Shown here one piece after another: positions 28,406-36,401 of a stretch of DNA of 64,000 bases. Source of the stretch: JAVDCA01 sp963819385 (lineage in GTDB: Bacteria; Pseudomonadota; Alphaproteobacteria; Rhizobiales; Xanthobacteraceae); contig CAWFVV010000003.1 of assembly GCA_963819385.1 (NCBI GenBank), positions 1-64,000 on the forward strand. The letters are read 5' to 3'. Positions within the stretch are counted from its first letter, which is position 1; every line of letters begins with the position of its first letter. Below the pieces are notes generated by a model, which was not told where the DNA came from, searched no databases, and worked only from the letters and a program-made list of their open reading frames with translations. The position numbers and the translations under genes were made by a program.

Positions 28406-30796
28406 CTCACCCTTTGCCGCCGCGATCAAATCGCTCAGCCGCGCCGCCTTCATCGGCAGGCTGTTGACCGTGATGCCGAGCGGCCGCAGCGCGTCGTTGA
28501 CGCCGCTCGCGATTGCGGCCGGCGCGCCGAGATAGCCCGACTCACCTGAGCCTTTCTGCCCGAACACCGTGTGCGGCGAGGGCGTCTCGTGCTCGACGAT
28601 GTCGATCTCGGGCACCTCGTGCGCCGAGGGCAGCAGATAGTCCATGAAGCTCTGCGCCACCATCTGGCCTTGCGCGTCGTAGGCGAACTCCTCGTACAGC
28701 GCCGCGCCGATGCCGTGCGCGATGCCGCCGAGCGTCATGCCGCGCACGATCTTCGGGTTGATCACGATGCCGCAGTCGTGGCCGACCACGTAGCGCCGGA
28801 TCTCCGGCTTGCCGAGGATCGGATCGATGACGACGAGCAGCAGGTGGAATTCGAAGGCGTAGCACGGATACATCTGCACGCGGCCGTCCGCGGTCGGCAG
28901 CGTGCCGCCGGTCGGGACCTGCATGATGTGCGACACCGCAAGCCCCGGCTCGACGCCGGGCGGCAGCCGGTCGAAATAGCGGTGCGCGATCGCGACGAGC
29001 TCGGTCCAGGTGCGCCGCTGGTCCGGCGCGTTGCGGTCGAACACGTTGCCGTCGCGATAGACCGCGCGCTCGGCCGGAATGCCGAGGTCGTGCGCCGCGA
29101 TCGCGACGAGGCGCGCTTTCAGCTTTTCGGCCGCATGGAAAGCGGCGCCGCCGAGCATGATCGCCATACGGCTGCCGACCGGCGTGTTGCTCGGCAGCGA
29201 GGCGATCGAATCCGGCCGGATCACCCGCACGCGCTCGGGATCGACCTCCAGCACCTCGCCGACCACGGTGCCGACCATGGTCTCGTGGCCCTGGCCCGAC
29301 GACGTTGTGTGCATCGCGGCCGTGATCGCGCCGCCGAGGTCGACCGTGATACGGCACGAGTTCATCCAGGTCGTGGTGGCGTTCTTCGGGTTGAGCAGCG
29401 GCTCGAACGACGAGTTGCCACCGCTCGGCTCGAGGCAGGCCGAGATGCCGATGCCGGCGAGCAGGCCGTCGGCCCGCAGCTTGTCGCGCTCGGCGACCAG
29501 CTTGTCGTACTCGGCGCGCGCCAGCACCTTGTCGATCACGGCGTGATAATCGCCGCTGTCGTAGGTGCTGCCGCTCGGGATCAGGTAGGGAAAGTCCTCG
29601 TGCCGGATCAGATTGCGCCGGCGCACCTCCAGCCGGTCGAGACCGAGCGCATTCGCGACCGCCTCGATGGCACTCTCGATCGCGTAATTGGTCGGCGCCT
29701 GCCCGAACGCGCGCACGGCCTCCTGCACGGTCTTGTTGCTCATCACCGCGATCGCCCGATAGGCGACGCTCTTGATGCGATACGGCCCCACGATCGCGCT
29801 GATCGGCTTGCCGAGCTGGAACGGCGAGCGGCCCGCATAGGCGCCGACATTGTCGAGCGCGCGCATCCGCATCGAGCGGATCACGCCCTGGTCGTCGAAC
29901 GCGACCTCGACGTCGAAATTGCGCTCCGGCCCATGCGCGTCGCCGCCACGCATGTTCTCCAGCCGGTCTTCGATGATCCGCACCGGAAAGCCGAGCCGGC
30001 GTGTCAGGTAGCCGACCACGACCGTGTGCTTGATGCCGCGCTTGACCCCATAGCTGCCGCCGACGTCGACGTCGTGGTGCACGCGCACGCATGTGCCGGG
30101 AATCTTCAGCGCCGCCGCGATCTGGTCGGGATACTTCGGCATCTGGATCGAGGCGAACACGTCGAGCATCTCGTGCCAGGGGTCCCACGTCGCGACCACG
30201 CCGAAGGTCTCGATCGGCACCGTCGAGCTGCGCCCCCATTTCACCTGGAGGGCGAGGCGGTGCGGGCTATCGGCGAAATCCTTGTCGACGTCGCCCCACA
30301 CGAAGCTCTTGTCGAGCAGCACGTTCGAGCCGTGCGCCGCGTGCACGCGCGGGCTTCCTGGCTTGTACGCTTCCTCGCCGTCGAGCACGAACGGCAGCGG
30401 CTCGTACTCGACCGCGACCGCCTCGGCGGCGTCTTCGGCGAGCGCGCGGCTGTCCGCGACCACGGCCGCAACCCATTCGCCCGCGTAGCGCGCAATGTCG
30501 ACCGCGAGCGGACGGCGCGGCACGTTCGGCGTATCGAGGCCCGTCATCAGCGGCAGCGTCGCGGCGGCGAGCTCTTGCCCGTCGAGCACATGGTGCACGC
30601 CCGGCATCGCCAGCGCCGCGGTCTTGTCGATCGACACGATGCGCGCCGCCGGATGCGGGCAGGTGACCAGCGCGACATGCCGCATCCCCGGCAGCGCAAT
30701 GTCGGCCGCGAAGCGCCCCTTGCCGGCGACGAAGCGGCGGTCCTCGCGCACGCGGCGGTCGGACGAGACGTAACGGAAGCGATGCGGGGTAGACAT
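28400..30796 (-). CDS. Molybdopterin-binding subunit of a xanthine-dehydrogenase-family hydroxylase (CoxL-like)
   Basis: Catalytic subunit, 798 aa, intact and without signal peptide (cytoplasmic). The start is ATG 30796, overlapping the stop region of the upstream FAD/2Fe-2S gene (TGAGATG). Motifs are GGSYGVKRG around residue 255, and the C-terminal GQKGSGESGYLGAP with the catalytic glutamate around 763. The loop that in form-II enzymes reads AYRGAGR, and in CO dehydrogenase AYXCSFR, is here EAVRAFGQ around 365. It is therefore neither a CO dehydrogenase nor a standard form-II enzyme. Gene order FAD, 2Fe-2S, Mo matches coxMSL-type operons. The substrate is unknown; an aromatic or N-heterocyclic compound is plausible from context. 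Confidence 0.86.
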   Translation of the reverse strand: MSTPHRFRYVSSDRRVREDRRFVAGKGRFAADIALPGMRHVALVTCPHPAARIVSIDKTAALAMPGVHHVLDGQELAAATLPLMTGLDTPNVPRRPLAVDIARYAGEWVAAVVADSRALAEDAAEAVAVEYEPLPFVLDGEEAYKPGSPRVHAAHGSNVLLDKSFVWGDVDKDFADSPHRLALQVKWGRSSTVPIETFGVVATWDPWHEMLDVFASIQMPKYPDQIAAALKIPGTCVRVHHDVDVGGSYGVKRGIKHTVVVGYLTRRLGFPVRIIEDRLENMRGGDAHGPERNFDVEVAFDDQGVIRSMRMRALDNVGAYAGRSPFQLGKPISAIVGPYRIKSVAYRAIAVMSNKTVQEAVRAFGQAPTNYAIESAIEAVANALGLDRLEVRRRNLIRHEDFPYLIPSGSTYDSGDYHAVIDKVLARAEYDKLVAERDKLRADGLLAGIGISACLEPSGGNSSFEPLLNPKNATTTWMNSCRITVDLGGAITAAMHTTSSGQGHETMVGTVVGEVLEVDPERVRVIRPDSIASLPSNTPVGSRMAIMLGGAAFHAAEKLKARLVAIAAHDLGIPAERAVYRDGNVFDRNAPDQRRTWTELVAIAHRYFDRLPPGVEPGLAVSHIMQVPTGGTLPTADGRVQMYPCYAFEFHLLLVVIDPILGKPEIRRYVVGHDCGIVINPKIVRGMTLGGIAHGIGAALYEEFAYDAQGQMVAQSFMDYLLPSAHEVPEIDIVEHETPSPHTVFGQKGSGESGYLGAPAAIASGVNDALRPLGITVNSLPMKAARLSDLIAAAKGEP

Positions 30797-30809
30797 CTCA
30801 CCCGGCTCC

Positions 30810-30856
30810 CTCATCCTGAGGTGCTCGCCCGAAGGGCGAGCCTCGAAGGGCTACCG
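30810..30856. repeat. TCATCCTGAGGTGC repeat inside the 3' end of the 2Fe-2S coding region
   Basis: CTCATCCTGAGGTGCTCGCC and GGCGAGCCTCGAAGGGCTAC with CGAAGG between. On the minus strand it encodes the last residues (VALRGSPFGRAPQDEGAG) of the FAD/2Fe-2S protein. Confidence 0.75.
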
Positions 30857-31314
30857 GTCGGTTGGCGCCGCGCAGGCGCTCGGCCGCGAGCGCGATCGCC
30901 TCGACGATCTGGGCGTAACCGGTGCAGCGGCAGATGTTGCCGGAGATCGCCTCGACGATCTCGTCGCGCGTCGGCGAGGTGTTCCCGGCGAGAAGCGCAT
31001 GCGCGGCGAGGATCATCGCGGGCGTGCAATAGCCGCATTGCAGGCCGTGCGTCTCGCAGAACGCGTCCTGCAGGACCGACAGCTCACCGGGCGCCGGGGT
31101 CAGGCCCTCGATGGTGGTGATCGCATGGCCGTCAGCCTGCACGGCGAACATCAGGCACGAGCGCACCGCGACGCCCTCGATCAGCACCGTGCAGGCGCCG
31201 CACACGCCGTGCTCGCAGCCCGTATGCGCGCCGTTGAGCGCGAGCTTGTCGCGCAGACAATCGAGCAGCGTCATGCGCGGCTCGACGTCGACGCGATGCG
31301 ATTCGCCGTTGACC

Positions 31315-31416
31315 CGTAGGATGGGTTGAGCGTCAGCGAAACCCATCATCTCGGCGCGCGCGTTTTCATTGTGACCCGCATAACGATGGGTTTCGCTGCG
31401 CTCAACCCATCCTACG
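31315..31416. repeat. GTAGGATGGGTTGAGCG palindromic repeat, copy B, in frame in a coding region
   Basis: CGTAGGATGGGTTGAGCG and CGCTCAACCCATCCTACG are the outer arms; GTCAGCGAAACCCATC and GATGGGTTTCGCTG the inner ones. It lies at the FAD/2Fe-2S domain border and is open on the minus strand, giving the WVERSETH peptide often seen where this repeat is translated. Confidence 0.85.
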
Positions 31417-32445
31417 CGTTCCTTCTTCGCATCTTCACTCGCCTCCGCAATCGCGCGGATCGCGAGGCTCGTGGCGACGCGCCGGCGATACTCCGCCGAC
31501 GCATGCAAATCGGCCATCGGCGTGATGCCGGCGAGCGCATCGGTCACGGCGGCGCGGATCGCGTCGGGCGTCAGCCGCGTGCCGGCGAGCACCTGTTCGG
31601 CGCTCGCGAGCCGCAGCGGCACCTCGGTCGCGGCGCCGACCCCGATCGCGATGCGCGCGCAGGTGCCGTCCGGCGCGAGCGCGACCTGCGCCGCGGCGGA
31701 CGCAAACGCGAAATCGCTCTTGCGCGAGCTGATCTCCTGGAAGCCGACGCCGACGGGTCCGGGCCAAACCGGAAACCGCACCGATGTGAGGATCGCGCTC
31801 AGCGGCAGCGCCGTCACCATCGGGCCGAGGAAGAAGTCGGCGGCCGCGGTCTCGCTGACTGCGCTCGCCTTCCCGACAGATCAGCGTCGCGCCCAGCGTG
31901 ACCGCGACCAGCGCGATCTCGGCGGCGGCGTCCGCATTGGCGAGCGAGCCGCCGATCGTGCCGCGCGCGCGCGTCGCCGTATGGCCGACGAACGGCAGCG
32001 CGCGGGCGAGCAGCGGCAGCTTGGCGTGCACCAGCGCATGGTGCTCGGCCGTGCGCTGCGTCGTCGTCGCGCCGATCGCGATCGCGTTCGTCGTCTTCGC
32101 GCACATACGGCGAGGCCCGGAACCCGCGCGATGTCGATGAGCCGCGTCGGCCGTGCGAGCCGCATGGCCATCAGCGGCACCAGCGTCTGGCCGCCCGCGA
32201 TCACGCGCGCGCCGTCGTCGGCCGCAAGCAGCGCGCAGGCCTCGTCGAGGCCGTCAGGTCGTGAATACGCGAAGGCGGCGGCTTTCATTGCGGAATGCGA
32301 AACCTCGCGGCCCGATGGCCGGTTCACCGGCATTAATCGGGGTCGCGGCGGCGCGGTCAACCGGCAAATCGCCGGGCGGGACGCGCTGAGGCGCGCTATG
32401 TTTCCGGTCCGATTGACCGAGCCCCCGCGGCCGATGAGAGGCGCA

Positions 32446-33810
32446 ATGACGGATTCGACTGCGGACGCCACGGTCCGTGCCATCGCCCAATACGCCGCGG
32501 ACCTGCGCTTTGCCGACCTGCCGGCCGAAGCCGTGCACGCCTGCGTGCGGCGGATCGCGGACACGCTCGCGTGCGGCATCGCGGCCTACGACGCCGAGCC
32601 GAGCCGGATCGCGCGCTCGCTCGCGTTGCGCGCCGATGTCGGCGGCGGCGCGCGCGTGCTCGGCACGGCGCGCCGCGCGCTGCCGGAGCTTGCGGCTTTC
32701 GCCAATGCCGCGATGGGGCGCTATCTCGACGGCAATGACTGCTTCCCGGGCGGCGGCGGGCACCCGAGCGGCGTGATCGCGCCGGTGCTGGCGGCCGCCC
32801 AGGTCGCGGGCGCGGACGGATGCGACGCGATCGCCGCGATCGTCGCGGGCTACGAGGTCCATCGCGCGCTGCACGAGTCGCTGCGCGTGATGACGCGCGG
32901 CCTCGACCATGCGCTCTATCCGGCCATTGCGGCGGCGGCCGCGACCGCCAAGGTGCTGCGCCTCGACCCGGCGCGCATGATCAACGCGATCTCGCTTGCC
33001 ACTGTCGCCAACCTGCCGCTCGCCGTCACGCGGCGCGGCCGCCTCTCGATGTGGAAGGGCGTCGCCGAGGCGAACGGCGCGCGCAACGGGCTGTTCGCGG
33101 CGCTGCTGGCGCAAGCCGGCATGACGGGGCCGGAGCAGCCGTTCGACGGCGCGCTCGGCCTGCGCGACCTCGTCGGGCCGGTCGATGTGGCGCGTCTGGG
33201 CGGTTCGCCGCTCGCCATCATGACGGCTGACATGAAGTTCTTCGTCACCGAATATCATTCGCAGGGGCCGCTCGCGGCCGCGCTGTCGCTCGCCGGTGAT
33301 CTCGATATCGACGCTATCGCGGCGGTCCGCGTCCATACCTACGAATTCGCCCACCGGGAGATCGGCTCGGGCGCCGAGAAGTGGCGCCCAACCACGCGCG
33401 AGACCGCCGACCACAGCCTGCCCTACGTGGTCGCGGCCACGCTGGTGGACGGCGGCTTCAGCGATGCCGTGTTCGCGCCCGCGCGCCTGTCCGATCCGCG
33501 CATCCTCGCGCTCGCCGACAAGATCACGGTCGACGAGGACCCGGCGTTCACGCGGGCGTTTCCGGCGACATTCCCCTGCCGGGTCGAGATTGCGCTGCGC
33601 GACGGCACGACGCGGAGCGCCGGCCGCGATGTCCCGCATGGACATCACGACGACCCGCTGACCGATGCCGAGGTCGAGGCCAAATTCACCGCGCTTGCGC
33701 GCCGCAGGCTGGCGCCCGCCCGCGTGGCGCCCGCCTGGGACATGATCCGTACGCTCGAGCACTGCAACCGCCTCGATGATTTGTTCGATGCGTTCACGAT
33801 AGAGGGTTGA
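32446..33810 (+). CDS. MmgE/PrpD family protein
   Basis: A 454-aa member of the 2-methylcitrate dehydratase/aconitate decarboxylase-like family. The N-terminal helical domain starts RAIAQYAADLRFADLPAEAV; GNDCFPGGGGHPSGVIAPVLA around residue 100 is the family active-site region, and KFFVTEYHSQGPLAAAL around 265 and DHSLPYVVAATLVDG around 325 are typical. The start at 32446 follows GAGAGGC; ATG at 32434 is an alternative in frame. It is divergent from the Mo-hydroxylase operon with about 150 bases between. Confidence 0.87.
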   Translation: MTDSTADATVRAIAQYAADLRFADLPAEAVHACVRRIADTLACGIAAYDAEPSRIARSLALRADVGGGARVLGTARRALPELAAFANAAMGRYLDGNDCFPGGGGHPSGVIAPVLAAAQVAGADGCDAIAAIVAGYEVHRALHESLRVMTRGLDHALYPAIAAAAATAKVLRLDPARMINAISLATVANLPLAVTRRGRLSMWKGVAEANGARNGLFAALLAQAGMTGPEQPFDGALGLRDLVGPVDVARLGGSPLAIMTADMKFFVTEYHSQGPLAAALSLAGDLDIDAIAAVRVHTYEFAHREIGSGAEKWRPTTRETADHSLPYVVAATLVDGGFSDAVFAPARLSDPRILALADKITVDEDPAFTRAFPATFPCRVEIALRDGTTRSAGRDVPHGHHDDPLTDAEVEAKFTALARRRLAPARVAPAWDMIRTLEHCNRLDDLFDAFTIEG

Positions 33811-33829
33811 GACCGGCCGTCGTGGCGAT

Positions 33830-33855
33830 GGAACTCGCGCCCGATGTCGCGCGTT
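33830..33855 (+). promoter_or_regulatory. Candidate EcfG (general stress response) promoter
   Basis: GGAAC at 33830-33834 and CGTT at 33852-33855, spaced by 17 bases, match the GGAAC-N16/17-CGTT consensus of alphaproteobacterial EcfG sigma factors. It lies 85 bases before the AI-2E-family gene and heads a group of small membrane proteins. No PhyR/EcfG genes are in the window. Confidence 0.45.
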
Positions 33856-33939
33856 GTCGTTGCGGCTGATCAGGCGCCATATCGCGTGTTCGAGCGCAGC
33901 AGCCTACCCGTACCGTTGTTCGTGAGAGGAGAGGGGCCC

Positions 33940-35064
33940 GTGCAGCCCGCACAAGTCCGGCCCCCGCAGCGCGCCGAAGGGCGCGCCTCCGCGGAGCGTT
34001 CGCGCGAACAGCTCGATCTCACCGATCCGCACCCGTTGATGACGACCAGCATGTTCTGGCGCCGGGCCGCGCAATTCGCCACGGTCGGCATCTTCCTCAT
34101 CATGTTAGGGGCGTTTCTCGATATTGCCCGGCCCATCATCCTGCCGATCGCGTCGGCGGCCGTGTTCGGCACCATGCTCGGGCCGCTCGCGCGGCGCGCG
34201 GCCAGGCGGGGCATTCCGGCCTGGGTGTTCGCACTTGTCGTTGTGGGCTTCTTCGTGCTGCTGCTGCAGGCGATCACCGTCATGGTGTCGGCGCCGCTGG
34301 TCGACTGGATCGGCCGCGTGCCCGAGATCGTTCAGGCCATCAAGACCAAGCTACAGGCGCTGGAGAGCGGGGTCGCGGCGTTTCGCAGCCTGCAAGCGAT
34401 GCTCGGCGGCGGCTCGGCAATCAAGGTCGATCTCCCCGGCCTGGTCCAGCCGACCGTCGTGTTCCTCACGCCGACGATCGGCGAGCTCCTGATCTTCTTC
34501 ACCACGCTGTTCTTCATCCTGCTCGATCGCGTCGACCTGCGCAAGCACATGATCCTCGTGTTCAAGGACCCGGACGATCGTTTGCGCGTCATCCGCATCC
34601 TCAATGACGTCGAGCGCAATCTCTCGCGCTACATCGGCACCGTGACGGTGATCAACCTGGCGATCGGCGTGATCACGGCGGCGGGTGCCTGGCTCCTCGG
34701 CTTCAAGACGCCGCTGCTGTTCGGCGCGCTCGCCTTCGTGTGCAATTATGTTCCCTATATCGGGCCCGCGATCGTCACCGTCGTGCTGTTCGCGGTCGGG
34801 CTGATCAGCTTCCCGTCGCTGGCCTACGCGGCGCTCGCGCCGGCGCTGTTCGTCGGCCTGACCACGTTCGAGGGCCACGTCGTGACGCCGAGCATCGTCG
34901 GCCGGCGGCTCACCTTGAATCCGCTCGGGGTTTTCCTTAGCCTAGCCTTCTGGACTTGGCTGTGGGGGCCGGTCGGCGCCTTTCTGTCGGTGCCGTTTCT
35001 CATCTTCGGTCTCGTCATCGCGCGGCACCTGTTGGTCACCGACGAGGGCGAGCTGCCGGACTGA
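33940..35064 (+). CDS. AI-2E family transporter (PerM/YdiK-like permease)
   Basis: A 374-aa polytopic membrane protein. The GTG start at 33940 is chosen because AGGAG at 33927 is spaced 8 bases from it; later in-frame ATGs lack this. The first 33 residues are hydrophilic, followed by about eight transmembrane segments with the family hallmark pieces GFFVLLLQAITVMVSAPL, NYVPYIGPAI and LTLNPLGVFLSLAFWTWLWG. Family members export small molecules or ions and are often poorly characterised; autoinducer transport is not implied. It begins the small stress-type cluster. Confidence 0.82.
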   Translation: MQPAQVRPPQRAEGRASAERSREQLDLTDPHPLMTTSMFWRRAAQFATVGIFLIMLGAFLDIARPIILPIASAAVFGTMLGPLARRAARRGIPAWVFALVVVGFFVLLLQAITVMVSAPLVDWIGRVPEIVQAIKTKLQALESGVAAFRSLQAMLGGGSAIKVDLPGLVQPTVVFLTPTIGELLIFFTTLFFILLDRVDLRKHMILVFKDPDDRLRVIRILNDVERNLSRYIGTVTVINLAIGVITAAGAWLLGFKTPLLFGALAFVCNYVPYIGPAIVTVVLFAVGLISFPSLAYAALAPALFVGLTTFEGHVVTPSIVGRRLTLNPLGVFLSLAFWTWLWGPVGAFLSVPFLIFGLVIARHLLVTDEGELPD

Positions 35065-35133
35065 GATGGAACTTTTCCCCACGCCGTTACTTGAAGCATT
35101 GGCAAGCATTGGTATTTCGTTGCGGAGCAAGTG

Positions 35134-35472
35134 ATGGCGTCAACCCAGGATGCGACAGCGACGGTCGAGGATATCCAGCGCGACATGAAGGCGTTGCGCG
35201 CCGATCTCGCCAAGCTCGCCGGCCAGGTCAGCGAACTGGTGAGCGCGGGCGGCGGCGAGGCGATCGCCGGCCTCAAGGAGCGCGTGCACCGCATGCAGGA
35301 TGGTCTCGACGAGACCATGTCGGACATGGGTGAGCGCGGCCGCGAGGCGCTGAGCGACGTGACCGGGCATCTCAGCGAAGCGCTGCAGGAATTGATCGAA
35401 GAGCATCCGCTCACCACGATCGCGCTTGCGGTCGGGCTGGGCTTCCTGTTCGGTACGGCGTGGCGCCGCTAG
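35134..35472 (+). CDS. ElaB/YqjD/DUF883-like membrane-anchored protein
   Basis: A 112-aa protein with a coiled-coil-like N-terminal two thirds (VEDIQRDMKALRADLAKLAGQ; LKERVHRMQDGLDETM) and one C-terminal transmembrane segment (HPLTTIALAVGLGFLFGTAWRR). That layout is that of the YqjD/ElaB family, tail-anchored inner-membrane proteins that bind ribosomes in stationary phase. ATG 35134 follows GGAG. The next gene is a YqjE-like protein, as in the yqj operon of E. coli. Confidence 0.75.
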   Translation: MASTQDATATVEDIQRDMKALRADLAKLAGQVSELVSAGGGEAIAGLKERVHRMQDGLDETMSDMGERGREALSDVTGHLSEALQELIEEHPLTTIALAVGLGFLFGTAWRR

Positions 35473-35542
35473 CGCATGTTCGGGCGAAGCCCGCCCCCGG
35501 CTTGATCGAGGGTGGGCACCGGTTCGCCGGCCAGAACATGCG
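35472..35542. repeat. Diverged GCGCATG inverted repeat
   Basis: GCGCATGTTCGGGCGAAGCC and GTTCGCCGGCCAGAACATGCG are the arms around CCGGCTTGATCGAGG. It belongs to the family seen at 18446 and 25602 and separates the YqjD-like and YqjE-like genes. Confidence 0.6.
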
Positions 35543-35582
35543 TCAAATGAAAGAGCGGCAGGCAGGGGGGTTATAAGGGGCC

Positions 35583-36005
35583 GTGTTCGACGCTCCGATC
35601 GCCAATCTCAAGCACAAGCTCGACCTCGCCGTGAAATCCACGATCGTCGGCGTCGTCGCATGCGCGTGCGTGCTGATTGCCCTCGCGTTCTTCTGCGCCG
35701 CGCTCTTCCTGTGGCTTGCGGAGCGCTACGGCGCGATCGCGGCGGCGCTCGTGCTTGGCGGGGTTTTCACGATCCTCGCCCTTGTCGCCGTGATCGTCAT
35801 CTTGATCTTGCGCCGCCGCACGCCGCCGCCTCCGCCGCCGCGCAAGGCCGCCTGGTGGGCCGATCCGGTGCTGCTCGCGACCGCGCTCGACATCACGCGC
35901 ACGCTCGGCCGTAAGCGACTCGCCACGGCCGTGCTGGTGGGTGCGTTCGCGGTCGGCATGTTGCTCCAAGTATCCCGCAAGCGCGAAGACAAGGGCCCTG
36001 AATAG
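35583..36005 (+). CDS. YqjE-like / holin-superfamily membrane protein
   Basis: A 140-aa protein starting at GTG 35583. Two transmembrane segments at about residues 19-45 and 51-75 form a hairpin; then come a proline-rich stretch (TPPPPPPRK) and a third possible segment at about 115-130. The pattern fits the phage holin/DUF1469 (YqjE) family. It follows the YqjD-like gene. The function is not established. Confidence 0.62.
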   Translation: MFDAPIANLKHKLDLAVKSTIVGVVACACVLIALAFFCAALFLWLAERYGAIAAALVLGGVFTILALVAVIVILILRRRTPPPPPPRKAAWWADPVLLATALDITRTLGRKRLATAVLVGAFAVGMLLQVSRKREDKGPE

Positions 36006-36099
36006 GGCCACTGAGCGGCCAATCCACCGCCGCCATCGTCCACGCAATGATGCAGTCGGATTAGCGTGCGGCGCAGCGCGTGGCGCCCGCGTCCGCGCC

Positions 36100-36124
36100 G
36101 GAACTTTGCATTCGTGCGGGCATT
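36100..36124 (+). promoter_or_regulatory. Possible EcfG-type promoter before the DUF3309 gene
   Basis: GGAAC at 36100-36104, a 16-base spacer, and CATT at 36121-36124 (one mismatch to CGTT). It lies 30 bases before the start of the DUF3309 gene. Weaker than the site at 33830. Confidence 0.33.
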
Positions 36125-36154
36125 GAATCTCAGGGTGAGGATAAGGAGAGATCG

Positions 36155-36310
36155 ATGCTGTCGACCATCCTGATCGTCATTCTGATCCTGCTTCTCATCG
36201 GCGCGCTGCCGACGTGGCCCTACAGCTCCAATTGGGGTTATGGACCGGGCGGCGGCGTCGGGCTGCTGCTCGTCATCATCGTCGTCCTGGCGCTGCTCGG
36301 ACGGCTGTAG
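36155..36310 (+). CDS. DUF3309 small membrane protein
   Basis: A 51-aa protein, almost entirely two hydrophobic helices (MLSTILIVILILLLIGALP and GLLLVIIVVLALLGRL) joined by WPYSSNWGYGPGGG. This is the DUF3309 pattern, common in alphaproteobacteria and often stress-induced. ATAAGGAGAG before the ATG is a strong ribosome binding site. Confidence 0.82.
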   Translation: MLSTILIVILILLLIGALPTWPYSSNWGYGPGGGVGLLLVIIVVLALLGRL

Positions 36311-36401
36311 CGTGCCGTTGCCTTACGCGGCCGTGATCAGATGCAATGCGACGCTACTGCGCGGCGGGGCGGCGTGAGCCGCGCCGCCGCCGTTGCGTCA
36401 C

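Larger units (their letters stand above)
30798..32288 (-). pseudogene. Fused FAD-binding and 2Fe-2S subunit of the molybdenum hydroxylase, with an in-frame repeat and frameshifts
   Basis: The N-terminal half is a CoxM-type FAD domain (AGGQTLVPLMAMRLARP near residue 35; TIGGSLANADAAAEI around 105, both FAD-binding). The C-terminal half is a CoxS-type domain with GCEHGVCGACTVLIEG, CGYCTPAM and ICRCTGY cysteine motifs. Between them lies VGWVERSETHRYAGHNENAR, which is translated palindromic repeat DNA at 31315-31416; no stop codon separates the two domains. A second repeat gives the last 18 residues. Three one-base insertions, near 32108, 32095 and 31860, break the FAD domain. The start at 32288 gives MKAAAFAYSRP. 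The intact product would be about 495 aa. It is followed directly by the Mo subunit. Confidence 0.82.

Noticed and set aside
28571..31120. 849-aa open frame on the plus strand over the Mo subunit
   Set aside because: Same reason: antisense to a gene with full family motifs, and the product is Arg/Asp/His-rich without domains.
28400..32288. Carbon monoxide dehydrogenase (coxMSL)
   Set aside because: Gene order fits, but the Mo subunit lacks the AYXCSFR active-site loop required for CO oxidation.
35068..35090. GGAAC with downstream CGTT as another EcfG promoter
   Set aside because: The spacing to CGTT is only about 12 bases, too short for the 16-17 required.
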